Shown in pieces: positions 1-7,365 of a stretch of DNA of 64,000 nt. The stretch comes from Bradyrhizobium diazoefficiens. GTDB taxonomy: Bacteria > Pseudomonadota > Alphaproteobacteria > Rhizobiales > Xanthobacteraceae. Under the pieces are notes generated by a model. The model was not told the origin of the DNA. It worked only from the letters and a program-made list of their open reading frames with translations, and ran no database searches. Each line of letters starts with the position of its first letter. Position 1 is the first letter of the stretch. The stretch spans positions 1 through 64,000 of the forward strand of contig NZ_JAFCJJ010000022.1 of assembly GCF_018131015.1 (NCBI RefSeq), read 5' to 3'. The position numbers and the translations under genes are program-made.

Positions 1-27
1 AATCGACCAATCCAGTCCAGTTTGATG

Positions 28-67
28 TGTCAGCTATGTCTCCGAACACCTGTCAGTGATCTGTCCG
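28..67. mobile_element. possible remnant of an insertion-sequence end
   Basis: Two degenerate direct repeats stand 23 bp apart, TGTCAGCTATGTCTCCG at 28-44 and TGTCAGTGATCTGTCCG at 51-67 (13 of 17 bases the same). From memory, similar repeated TGTCAG...TCCG strings flank IS481-type transposase genes in Bradyrhizobium. No transposase is present inside the window, so this is only a weak suggestion that an element lies to the left of position 1. Confidence 0.25.
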
Positions 68-87
68 GTCTAAACAGAAAGCGGGTG

Positions 88-159
88 ATCCAGTATTCCA
101 GAGACCGGGCTTGAGCCGCGAGGCCGCGGCGTACTGGATTCCCCGCCTTCGCGGGGAAT
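88..159. repeat. REP-like nested inverted repeat, possible terminator of the nitrile hydratase operon
   Basis: A perfect hairpin, ATTCCCCGC (138-146), loop CTTC, GCGGGGAAT (151-159), is nested with an outer inverted repeat ATCCAGTA (88-95) and TACTGGAT (132-139). The element begins 24 bp beyond the stop codon of the minus-strand nitrile hydratase accessory gene, so it could end that transcript, though there is no long T-tract. Elements with this GCGGGGAAT core are common between genes in Bradyrhizobium and Rhodopseudomonas. Confidence 0.6.
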
Positions 160-182
160 GACAGGGTTGGATGGGGCGAGAT

Positions 183-560
183 CTACCGAAAATCCTCTTC
201 CCTGAGCTCAATCGGCTTGCCATGCGGCGTGCGATCTGCCGCGTGGTCCCAGGCGTCGCGATAGCGGTGCAGCGTTTCCGTCGATGCGACGCCCTTGCTG
301 GCGACGAGGCCTTCCAGCGTGGCGAGCCAGTGCAGATAGTACGTCTCGCCCGTATCGGGATCGCCCGCCGCCTGCGCGCGCTTGATCTCGGCGGCCAGGG
401 CCGTGGCCCATTCCGGCCAGGTGAACACGCCGCGGTCATGCAGGGTCAGCGCCATTGCAAACGCGTGGGCTTCCCAGGGCGCGCTGAACACCGGGCCGTC
501 CTCGTCGCGCGGAATGCTCGGAATGGCCGCCGTCGCGGCCGCAGCACTGCTGCTCATCAT
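183..560 (-). CDS. nitrile hydratase accessory protein (P14K/activator-like, beta-subunit homolog)
   Basis: This 125-residue protein matches the nitrile hydratase activator family, which resembles the N-terminal part of the beta subunit. Recognisable segments are the PxFxxPWEAxAFAMALxLHDRGxFTWPEW block (about residues 25-55) and the GETYYLHWLATLEGLV block (about 72-87). In cobalt-type systems such proteins bind the alpha subunit and deliver the metal and the oxidised cysteines. The ATG at 560 overlaps the beta stop codon (ATGATGA arrangement); the next codon is also ATG, so the start is 560 or 557. It is the last gene of a translationally coupled alpha-beta-accessory operon. The family assignment is firm; the metallochaperone role is from known relatives. 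Confidence 0.88.
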   Translation of the reverse strand: MMSSSAAAATAAIPSIPRDEDGPVFSAPWEAHAFAMALTLHDRGVFTWPEWATALAAEIKRAQAAGDPDTGETYYLHWLATLEGLVASKGVASTETLHRYRDAWDHAADRTPHGKPIELREEDFR

Positions 561-1216
561 GCCGGGTCCAGATAGGGCTCGAACGCGTCGATCGAGACCT
601 TTAACGTTGGATCGCCATCCGCGCCCCAGAGATCGCGGCCCTCGAATACGACGGTGTAGAGCCATTGCGGATTCTCGCCGAGCTCCATTGCAGCCGAATC
701 CGGAAACACGTGGCAGCCATGGTTCAGCTCGACGATTCCGGCATGGCCGCGCACATAGCGCGGCAGCCTTGTGTGCGTCGTCGGATGGATGTTCTTCGCA
801 CGCACGCGGTCGCCGATCTCGAATCTAGCGGGTGCCGGGGCAGGGCGGGCGAACTTGCCGCGCACCATGACGCGTTCGACATTGGCGAGATCGAACTTGC
901 CGTGCTTGAGCGCCTTTGCCGGCTTCATCGCGTGGCCGGCGGCGACCTCCTCGCGCGTGAGGTAACCCTTCTCGATCAGCATCTCCTCGAGCCCGAGAAA
1001 CCATTTCTTGTAGTAGGAGCTCGACAGATACACATCCGGCGGCAGCGTCTCGCGGTAGAAGCGGGAGGTGTCGATGTTGAAGGCGCCGGCCGCGCCCATC
1101 GCGCGCACCATCGCAAGAACGCGGGATTCCCACTCCTCGTGGAACATCGGCTCGTTCGGCTCGGGCTCGACCTTGCCGAACCCGTCCATGCCGCCCATGT
1201 CGTGCACGCCATTCAT
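557..1216 (-). CDS. nthB: nitrile hydratase subunit beta
   Basis: A 219-residue beta subunit of nitrile hydratase, which with alpha converts nitriles to amides in the cytoplasm. The N-terminus MNGVHDMGGMDGFGKV and the following helical region (EPMFHEEWE, SSSYYKKW near residues 63-70) are typical, and the C-terminal SH3-like part contains FEIGDRVRAKNIHPTTHTRLPRYVRG, HAGIVELNHGCHVFPD and LYTVVFEGRDLWG. The ATG at 1216 overlaps the alpha stop codon (ATGA), which indicates translational coupling and equal subunit supply. Length is in the usual range for the family. No amidase gene lies in the window, so the resulting amide must be handled by enzymes encoded elsewhere. Confidence 0.95.
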   Translation of the reverse strand: MNGVHDMGGMDGFGKVEPEPNEPMFHEEWESRVLAMVRAMGAAGAFNIDTSRFYRETLPPDVYLSSSYYKKWFLGLEEMLIEKGYLTREEVAAGHAMKPAKALKHGKFDLANVERVMVRGKFARPAPAPARFEIGDRVRAKNIHPTTHTRLPRYVRGHAGIVELNHGCHVFPDSAAMELGENPQWLYTVVFEGRDLWGADGDPTLKVSIDAFEPYLDPA

Positions 1217-1839
1217 GACGGCGCTCCCGGCTTCCTGGGAAAGCCGGTCCCGATCATGGAATCGCGCGTCACGAGCTCGGCGAGCTGCTCCTCGCTCCAG
1301 CCCTCGGTACCCTCGGGACGCATCGGCAGCACCAGGAAGCGCGTCTCGGCGGTGGAGTCCCATACCCGGATTTCAATGTCCTTCGGCAGGCTGACGTCGA
1401 AATCGGCGAGCACGCCGCGCGGGTCCTTCACCGCGCGCGAGCGGTAGGGCGAGGCCTTGTACCAGACCGGCGGCAGCCCCAGCATCTCCCAGGGGTAGCA
1501 GGAGCACAGCGTGCACACGACCATGTTGTGACGCTCCGGCGTGTTCTCGACCACGACGAGATGGTCGCCGACGCGGCTGACATGGCCGAGCGTACCGATG
1601 GCTTTCGAGCCATCCTCCAGCAGCGCCTTCTTGAAGGCCGGATCGGTCCAGGCCTTGGCGACGACGCGGGCGCCGTTGTGCGGGCCGATCCTGGTCTCGT
1701 AGGCCTGGATGATGGCATCGAGCGCAGCCGGCTCGACATAGCCTTTTTCGGTCAGAATCGTCTCGAGCGCGCGCACGCGCAGCTCGGTCTCCGACAGCTC
1801 CGAATGGTCGTGATCGTGGTGGTGATGATGCTCGCTCAT
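1213..1839 (-). CDS. nthA: nitrile hydratase subunit alpha, cobalt type
   Basis: The 208-residue alpha subunit carries the metal-binding claw VCTLCSCY, with Cys109, Cys112, Ser113 and Cys114 as ligands. Threonine in the second position (CTLC) marks the cobalt class; iron enzymes have serine there. Two of the cysteines are normally oxidised to sulfenic and sulfinic acid. The start at 1839 gives an N-terminus MSEHHHHHDHDHSE, a histidine-rich stretch that could hold metal before insertion. An upstream in-frame ATG at 1950 would overlap the divergent gene and adds residues unlike the family, so 1839 is preferred. It is the first gene of the operon; its promoter should lie in or near the 62 bp shared with the divergent gene at 1902. 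Confidence 0.95.
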   Translation of the reverse strand: MSEHHHHHDHDHSELSETELRVRALETILTEKGYVEPAALDAIIQAYETRIGPHNGARVVAKAWTDPAFKKALLEDGSKAIGTLGHVSRVGDHLVVVENTPERHNMVVCTLCSCYPWEMLGLPPVWYKASPYRSRAVKDPRGVLADFDVSLPKDIEIRVWDSTAETRFLVLPMRPEGTEGWSEEQLAELVTRDSMIGTGFPRKPGAPS

Positions 1840-1901
1840 GGCGCGAAGATAGTCCCAGAATCCGGGCGTTGTCGAGGCGAAGACTCTGCTAACATCATGC
1901 C

Positions 1902-2663
1902 ATGGGATGGGCTGCGAAACGAACCGGAATAGCCATCGCGATCGCGGCAATTGCCGTGCAGCCCGCGCGGGAGGCGCGCGCCGCGAATGGCGCCTATGCG
2001 GTCGACGCCGCCGATATCTCCGACGTCGGCTCCTGCAAGGTCGAAAGCTGGATGTCGGCTGCGTCCAACACGGATTTCGCTGCGGTCGCCAATCCTTCCT
2101 GCGTGGTCGATCCCTTCAGGCCGATCGAGCTCAGCCTCCAGACCATCCGCGCCCGCAGCGACGGAGACTGGAGCACGACCATCGCCCCCAAGGCCAAGAC
2201 GAATTTCATTCCTACCGGGGTCGGAAAGTGGGGATTGTCGGCCTATGCGGGCGGATCGTTCGATGCGGCGACCGGCGAGGCGCTGTCCGCCTTCGCGGTC
2301 ATTCCCGCAACCTTTCGCCTGTCGGAGAATACACGCATCAACCTCAATGGCGGCTGGCTCTGGGACCGCACGGTCGACCGTCACTACCTGACTTACGGCA
2401 TCGGCTTCGACTGGAAGTTCACCGAAAAGCTGCAGTGGACGATCGAGGCGTTCGGGCTGGCCGGGGCCTCGGAGATCGCGAGCGTGGTGCAGCCGCGCTT
2501 CCAGACCGGCGTTCGCTATCGGCCGAACGAGATATTTTCCGTGGACGTGATCTACGGCCGCAACATCACCGGTGAAAACGCCAACTGGATCACCATCGGC
2601 ACCACCATCCGCTTTCCGGTTCAAGGCCGCGAGCCGGAGCACCGGCGCACCGGGCATTTGTGA
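1902..2663 (+). CDS. predicted outer-membrane beta-barrel protein, function unknown
   Basis: A 253-residue protein with a probable signal peptide (hydrophobic stretch from residue 9, AIAIAAIAVQPAREARA, possible cleavage near residue 27). The rest is rich in alternating polar and aromatic beta strands (for example TRINLNGGWLWDRT, YLTYGIGFDWKF, FQTGVRYRPNEIFSVDVIYG), which is usual for small outer-membrane barrels. Two cysteines (in GSCKVESW and PSCVV) might form a disulfide. I do not recognise a named family. It is divergent from the nitrile hydratase operon and stands 34 bp before the TTG start of the crotonase gene, so the two plus-strand genes may be co-transcribed. Confidence 0.7.
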   Translation: MGWAAKRTGIAIAIAAIAVQPAREARAANGAYAVDAADISDVGSCKVESWMSAASNTDFAAVANPSCVVDPFRPIELSLQTIRARSDGDWSTTIAPKAKTNFIPTGVGKWGLSAYAGGSFDAATGEALSAFAVIPATFRLSENTRINLNGGWLWDRTVDRHYLTYGIGFDWKFTEKLQWTIEAFGLAGASEIASVVQPRFQTGVRYRPNEIFSVDVIYGRNITGENANWITIGTTIRFPVQGREPEHRRTGHL

Positions 2664-2697
2664 GCTAGCCAAGAACAACAAGAACGGGGAGGTTGCG

Positions 2698-3504
2698 TTG
2701 GCTGACTACGTCAAGATCGAGAAGGGCCTCGGGCCCGAGGGGCGGATTGCAGTCGTTCGGTTCGACCGCAATGACGGCATCAACGCGCTGTCGCCGGAGG
2801 CGCTGCGCCAGCTCACGGCGGCCGCACGCAGCTTCGAGGACGATGCAGCTACCTCTGTCGTGGTGCTGACCGGCAGCACGAGCGCGTTCAGCGCCGGCTT
2901 CGACCTCAAGGATGCCGAAGGGCGCTCGCGCAAGGAGATGGATATCGGCGCGCTGCGACGGCATCTCAAGTTGGGCCCGCGCCTCACCCGTGCCTGGCAG
3001 GAGATGGAGCAGATCACGATCGGGGCGATCGAGGGCTTTTGTGTCGGCGGCGGCGTCGCGCTGGCGGTCGCACTCGACTTCCGCGTCATGGGGAGCGATG
3101 CGCACTTTCGCGTGCCCGAGATCGGGCTCGGCATGAACATGAGCTGGCAGAGCATTCCGCGCATGCTGCATCTGATGGGGCCGGCGCGCACCAAGCAAGC
3201 CGTGATCCTGGCCGATCAGCGCATCAGCGCGGCAGAGGCCTATGAATGGCGCCTGGTGGAGCAGGTGGTCGACCCCGGCCATGCCTTCGATGCCGCGATG
3301 GATCTCGCCCGCAAGGTCGCGGCTCAGCCGCCGCTGTCGGTCGCGATGACCAAGCTGACCGTCAACCGGCTGGCGCATGCGCTGGACGATCTCGCCAGCC
3401 ACATGGATGTCGACCAGTTCGCGCTTGCAAGCCTCAGCGAGGACCACAAGGAGGGTGTCGAGGCGTTTCTCGGCCGGCGCAAGCCGCGCTTCAGGGGACG
3501 CTAG
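2698..3504 (+). CDS. enoyl-CoA hydratase/isomerase family protein (crotonase)
   Basis: A 268-residue crotonase-superfamily protein. The oxyanion-hole segments are visible as FSAGFDLKDAE and EGFCVGGGVALAVALDFRV, and the substrate-side segment FRVPEIGLGMN follows, so a CoA thioester substrate is expected. The exact reaction (hydration, isomerisation or other) cannot be read from the sequence. I chose the TTG start at 2698 because GGGGAGG (2686-2692) lies 5 bp before it and the product then begins LADYVKIEKG like the family; an upstream in-frame ATG at 2572 lies inside the preceding gene. The C-terminus FLGRRKPRFRGR is typical for the family. Confidence 0.85.
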   Translation: MADYVKIEKGLGPEGRIAVVRFDRNDGINALSPEALRQLTAAARSFEDDAATSVVVLTGSTSAFSAGFDLKDAEGRSRKEMDIGALRRHLKLGPRLTRAWQEMEQITIGAIEGFCVGGGVALAVALDFRVMGSDAHFRVPEIGLGMNMSWQSIPRMLHLMGPARTKQAVILADQRISAAEAYEWRLVEQVVDPGHAFDAAMDLARKVAAQPPLSVAMTKLTVNRLAHALDDLASHMDVDQFALASLSEDHKEGVEAFLGRRKPRFRGR

Positions 3505-3544
3505 CCGCGAGCAGGATCCTTGGGGGGAGAGCTCTTCGGGGAAC

Positions 3545-3569
3545 CTGCGGAGGTTGATACCTCCGGCAG
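3545..3569 (+). other. leader hairpin 1 upstream of metN
   Basis: CTGC+GGAGG (3545-3553) pairs with CCTCC+GCAG (3560-3569), giving 9 base pairs with a single bulged G and a TTGATA loop. It stands 20 nt before a second, terminator-like hairpin and 173 nt before the metN start. Confidence 0.5.
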
Positions 3570-3589
3570 ACGAATTTTCCTCCCAACCG

Positions 3590-3626
3590 GCGGGATTTGG
3601 AAAACTTCGTCCAACTCCCGCTTTTA
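3590..3626 (+). terminator. intrinsic terminator or attenuator between the crotonase gene and metN
   Basis: GCGGGATTTGGA (3590-3601) pairs with TCCAACTCCCGC (3610-3621), 11 of 12 positions matching, with an 8-nt loop and a TTTTA run at 3622-3626. It ends 86-122 nt after the crotonase stop and 115 nt before metN. It can serve as the crotonase terminator; together with hairpin 1 it could also work as an attenuator in a metN leader transcript. Confidence 0.65.
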
Positions 3627-3741
3627 TCTGAAATTGCAAGGAAGGCCGGATCGGGCGATGGTGATTGCTGCACTGCAGCGCGCCCGCAGCGGTCTGCTCC
3701 TGCTTCACCCCGCTCGCACAACGCGACCTGGCCCACCGGAC

Positions 3742-4866
3742 ATGAAAGCCGCTTCCATAAACGTGCACCCATCTTTCGTGGCCGCAGCGCCGGCGCGAAA
3801 ACCGATCGCCGCCGAAGCGGACGCGATGGTGCGGTTCGAGGGCATCGCGAAAACCTATCCGGCCTATCGCGGCAAGCCGGGCGTCAAGGCGCTGCAAGAC
3901 ATCGACATCGCGATTCCACGCGGATCGATTACCGGCGTAATCGGCCGCTCCGGTGCCGGCAAGTCGAGCCTGGTCCGTCTGATCAACGGGCTGGAGAAGC
4001 CGACCATGGGGCGCGTCGTTGTCGACGGCCGAGAGATCTCGGCGCTCGCAGGCCGCGACCTGCGGCTGGCGCAGCGGTCGATCGGGATGATCTTCCAGCA
4101 CTTCAACCTGCTGTCATCGCGCACCGCCTTCGACAATATCGCGCTGCCTCTGGAGATCGCTGGCTGGGCCAAGTCCGACATCGAGCTGCGCGTTGCCGAA
4201 CTGCTGGCGCTGGTCGGCATCTCCGACAAGCACGACCGCTATCCGTCAGAGCTCTCCGGCGGCCAGAAGCAGCGCGTCGGCATTGCCCGGGCATTGGCCA
4301 CATGCCCGAGCGTGCTGTTGTCGGACGAGGCGACCTCGGCGCTCGATCCGCAGACGACGCGCGCGATCCTCGATCTGCTTGCGAACATCAACCGCGAGCT
4401 TGGGGTGACCATCGTGCTGATCACCCACGAAATGTCCGTCGTGCGCCAGCTTGCGAAGGAAGTCGTCGTGCTCGATGCCGGCCACGTCGTCGAGAAGGGA
4501 CACGTCGCCGACATCTTCACCCATCCCAGGTATCCGATCACGCGATCCTTCCTGGCCGAGGTGACCGGCGACAGCCTGCCGGTCTCGCTGGCGAGCCGGC
4601 TGGTGCAGGAGCCGGCTGCCGGTGGCCAGACCGTGGTCCGCGTCCACGTGCGCGGTGCGGGCGCCGGCGACACGCTGATCGCGCGGCTTGCGCGCGAGCT
4701 CGGCCTCGACGTCTCGCTGCTGTCGGCTCGCGTCGACGAAATCGGCGGCCAGCATGTCGGCTCGCTCGTACTCGGCATTCCCGGCGGCGAGGACGCCGCG
4801 GCACGCGTTCTCACCTGGCTGTCCCAGTATCGATTTTCCGCGGAGCGTCTCGGCTATGTCGCCTGA
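3742..4866 (+). CDS. metN: methionine-type ABC importer ATP-binding protein
   Basis: A 374-residue ATPase of the MetNI family. Walker A GRSGAGKSS is at residues 68-76, the Q-loop glutamine at 119, the LSGGQ signature at 171-175, Walker B LLSDE at 192-196 and the switch histidine at 229. Residues from about 290 to the end form the NIL domain that senses methionine and inhibits transport in MetN relatives. The MVRFEGIAKTYP segment where MetN proteins usually start lies at residue 29 (ATG at 3826), so translation could begin there; the 3742 ATG is the first in frame after the terminator-like hairpin. It overlaps metI by 11 bp. No substrate-binding metQ is adjacent, so the specificity (methionine or a related amino acid) is inferred from family only. 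Confidence 0.88.
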   Translation: MKAASINVHPSFVAAAPARKPIAAEADAMVRFEGIAKTYPAYRGKPGVKALQDIDIAIPRGSITGVIGRSGAGKSSLVRLINGLEKPTMGRVVVDGREISALAGRDLRLAQRSIGMIFQHFNLLSSRTAFDNIALPLEIAGWAKSDIELRVAELLALVGISDKHDRYPSELSGGQKQRVGIARALATCPSVLLSDEATSALDPQTTRAILDLLANINRELGVTIVLITHEMSVVRQLAKEVVVLDAGHVVEKGHVADIFTHPRYPITRSFLAEVTGDSLPVSLASRLVQEPAAGGQTVVRVHVRGAGAGDTLIARLARELGLDVSLLSARVDEIGGQHVGSLVLGIPGGEDAAARVLTWLSQYRFSAERLGYVA

Positions 4867-5521
4867 ACTCATCAACCTGATCATCCAGGCCACCGGCGAA
4901 ACCCTGTTCATGGTAGGCACTGCTGCGCTGCTCGGCACCGCCTTCGGCCTGCCGCTCGGCGTCTTCCTCGCGACCAGCCGGAAGGGGGAGCTGTTTGCCG
5001 CGCCCGCGGTCAATGCTGTGCTCGGCATGATCGTCAACGCGACGCGCTCGACGCCCTTCATCATCCTGGTGGTGGCGATCATCCCGTTCACCCGGCTGAT
5101 CGCCGGCACCTCGATCGGCTCGACCGCGGCAATCGTGCCGCTGACGATCGCATCAGTGCCGTTCATCGCGCGCCTCGTGGAGGCCGCGATCCGCGAAGTC
5201 GATGCCGGCCTGATCGAGACCGCGTCCTCGTTCGGCGCCTCGCCGATCCAGATCGTGTTCAAGGTGCTGATCCCCGAGGCGCTGCCCGGCCTGCTGCTGG
5301 CGCTGACGCTCGCCGTCGTCAGCCTGCTCGGCTACTCCGCGATGGTCGGCGCCGTTGGCGGCGGCGGCCTGGGCGATCTCGGCATCCGCTACGGCTATCA
5401 GCGCTTCATGCCGGAGATGATGCTAGCCGTCGTCGTGGTGCTGATCGCGCTGGTCCAGCTCGTCCAGAGCGCCGGCGACTATCTGGCGCGCCGGGTCAAC
5501 CGCCGGCTGCGCCATCGCTGA
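4856..5521 (+). CDS. metI: methionine-type ABC importer permease
   Basis: A 221-residue inner-membrane permease with about five membrane helices. The cytoplasmic EAA loop that docks to the ATPase is visible as EVDAGLIETASSFGASPIQ (about residues 115-133). Length and the start MSPELINLIIQATGETLFMV are typical of MetI. The ATG at 4856 lies inside the metN 3' end, so the two are translationally coupled. The next gene encodes a periplasmic protein that is not a MetQ homolog, so the binding protein must be encoded elsewhere. Confidence 0.9.
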   Translation: MSPELINLIIQATGETLFMVGTAALLGTAFGLPLGVFLATSRKGELFAAPAVNAVLGMIVNATRSTPFIILVVAIIPFTRLIAGTSIGSTAAIVPLTIASVPFIARLVEAAIREVDAGLIETASSFGASPIQIVFKVLIPEALPGLLLALTLAVVSLLGYSAMVGAVGGGGLGDLGIRYGYQRFMPEMMLAVVVVLIALVQLVQSAGDYLARRVNRRLRHR

Positions 5522-5633
5522 GGCGGGATCGGCCGCCGCAGCGACGCTGAACTTTGCCGACTGGCCGTGAGCGCCCATGTGGATGAACCTCCCGGCGAAG
5601 GCGCGGTACTAAGGCTGAGGACAGTTTTTCGCG

Positions 5634-5645
5634 TTGGGATCCCAA
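5634..5645. promoter_or_regulatory. 12-bp perfect palindrome at a start codon
   Basis: TTGGGATCCCAA is a perfect palindrome whose last base is the A of the proposed ATG at 5645. It takes the place where a Shine-Dalgarno sequence would be expected, so it may be an operator, may fold in the mRNA and limit translation, or may mean the true start is elsewhere. Confidence 0.35.
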
Positions 5646-6460
5646 TGAAGTGGCTTGCCTCGTTGTGCCTGCTGGTGTTCGCCACCATCGCGCATGCAGC
5701 CTCACCCGAGCAGCATTATCTCGATCTGCGTGATCGCTACATCGCAAAATTCTCCAAGGCTCCGGAGAACGATGAGACCTACAAGCAGCATGACGCTGCG
5801 CTCAGGGAACTGGCCGACGTGCTGCGCGGCCTGGTCGGGCCGGTCACGATCAAGGGTCTGCCGGCGGAGGCCAAGTCCAGCGTGGACACGCTGTACAAGG
5901 GTGATTCCGGTTTCGGTCATCTCGACGGACTGGCCTTTGCCTCCGAAGGCGACAGGATGCAGGCGGTCGTGACGACGACGCCACTCCTGAAGCACTGGCT
6001 GGCCGAGCACCGGAAGGACGGCATGCCGCAGGAGACCGGCGCCGCGCTCCTGTCGGACCGCTTCTACTACGCCGCGATCCAGGACTCCGCCTTCGCAAAA
6101 TACGCCGAGCTGCCGATCGCAAAGCCCGCATCAGTGAGTGCCGCGGTTGCCGTGCTCGGCGTGCGCGGCAATGGCGATCTCAAGGGGATGCCCGCCGAAA
6201 TCGATGTCGTCGCGATCCAGGGCGAAAGAGTTTACTTTCTCGCAGCAAGCCGCGCAGTCAAGACCGCTGAAATCCCGGCTTGCGAGAAGGTCTGGAAACA
6301 GATGATGGCAAGAAAGGTCCCGCAAGACGCGATGGCGCGCGAAGACCAGGCCATGGACGCCTACACCAGGTGTTTCGCGAAGGAGGCTCCGAGCCAGGGC
6401 TGGTTCGCGGCCGCCGTCAGGAAGGCGCAAAGCCAGCTCGACCTGCTTCCGCTGCGCTAA
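5645..6460 (+). CDS. periplasmic protein of unknown function
   Basis: A 271-residue protein with a clear Sec signal peptide (MKWLASLCLLVFATIAHAAS, cleavage near residue 18-19). The mature part is mixed helix and strand and contains two cysteines in the last quarter (PACEKVW, TRCFAKEA) that may form a disulfide. I recognise no domain. It lies 123 bp after metI on the same strand, but it has no lipobox and no NlpA-like sequence, so it should not be called MetQ. It ends 2 bp from the convergent lactonase gene. An in-frame ATG at 5567 exists, but the signal peptide favours 5645. Confidence 0.65.
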   Translation: MKWLASLCLLVFATIAHAASPEQHYLDLRDRYIAKFSKAPENDETYKQHDAALRELADVLRGLVGPVTIKGLPAEAKSSVDTLYKGDSGFGHLDGLAFASEGDRMQAVVTTTPLLKHWLAEHRKDGMPQETGAALLSDRFYYAAIQDSAFAKYAELPIAKPASVSAAVAVLGVRGNGDLKGMPAEIDVVAIQGERVYFLAASRAVKTAEIPACEKVWKQMMARKVPQDAMAREDQAMDAYTRCFAKEAPSQGWFAAAVRKAQSQLDLLPLR

Positions 6461-6462
6461 CG

Positions 6463-7365
6463 CTAGGCGGAACCGATCGAGAAGCGGTGCTCGGGAAGAC
6501 CCTGCGCGACGCCGTGAATGGCAAGAACATGACCGGCCTGGGGCTCGCTGTTCAATTGCCCCCGATCCAGGAATTTTCGAGCCGTGGTGACATACAGCGT
6601 CTTGAGATCACTGCCGCCGAAGCACAGGCAGGTGGGGTTGGTCACGGGCAGGGGGATGACCATGTCGATCGGCCCGTCCGGCCGGTAGCGCACCAGCCGG
6701 CCGCCCGAGAAGAACGCCGTCCATAACCCGCCGTCGACGTCGACGCAGGCGCCGTCGGGCCTCTCCTTCGAGGCGCTGTAGTCCGCAAACAGGCGTCCGT
6801 TGCGGATCACGCCGTCGTCAAGATGGAAGTCGAACGCAAAGGTGCAGTAGCGCCGTGTGTCCGTGAAATACAGCGTGCGGTTGTCAGGCGAGAACGCAAT
6901 TCCGTTGGTCACGATGATGTCGCTGAAGGTGAGCGCCACCTCGCCATCGCCGGTCACGCGATACAGCGCGCCGTTCGGACGGTGCAGCTGGTTGTCCATG
7001 GTGCCGATCCACAGCCGGCCGCGAGCGTCCACGCGGCCGTCATTGAGGCGGTTATCGAGCCCGCGTTCGACCTCGATGATTTGATCCGAGAGCTCGCGAC
7101 CGGGCAGTTGGTGGCGCAGGGTCAGATCCTGCGCGAGCAGATGAGAACCGTCTGTCGTCAGCGCATGGCTGCCGAGGAATTGGCAATCGTAGGAGGAGAC
7201 CTCGTGAGCCCCCGTCGCCGGATCGAAGGACTGATGCAGCCTGCCGTCGATGTCGACCCACCACAGCTTGTTCGACCGGTCGCACCACAACGGCGTTTCA
7301 CCGATAATATCTGCCGTGGCGACTGCGGTTTCGACCCGCTGCGCAGGGATCGAATGCGCAGCCAT
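6463..7365 (-). CDS. SMP-30/gluconolactonase family lactonase
   Basis: A 300-residue six-bladed beta-propeller of the SMP-30/LRE family, which opens sugar or related lactones with a divalent metal. Metal ligands known from this family (Glu18, Asn154, Asp204 in human SMP-30) correspond to Glu23 in IGETPLW, Asn154 in VTNGIAFSPD and Asp204 in ERPDGACVDVDGG; the motif NRLNDGRVDARGRLWIGTM is also typical. The ATG at 7365 shares one base with the TGA of the upstream GntR-type regulator (TGATG), so both are one transcript. In such clusters the enzyme usually hydrolyses a lactone intermediate of the transported compound; the actual substrate is unknown. Confidence 0.87.
   Translation of the reverse strand: MAAHSIPAQRVETAVATADIIGETPLWCDRSNKLWWVDIDGRLHQSFDPATGAHEVSSYDCQFLGSHALTTDGSHLLAQDLTLRHQLPGRELSDQIIEVERGLDNRLNDGRVDARGRLWIGTMDNQLHRPNGALYRVTGDGEVALTFSDIIVTNGIAFSPDNRTLYFTDTRRYCTFAFDFHLDDGVIRNGRLFADYSASKERPDGACVDVDGGLWTAFFSGGRLVRYRPDGPIDMVIPLPVTNPTCLCFGGSDLKTLYVTTARKFLDRGQLNSEPQAGHVLAIHGVAQGLPEHRFSIGSA

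Noticed and set aside
5645..6460. The protein after metI as MetQ.
   Set aside because: It lacks a lipobox and NlpA-type sequence; only its position would suggest this.
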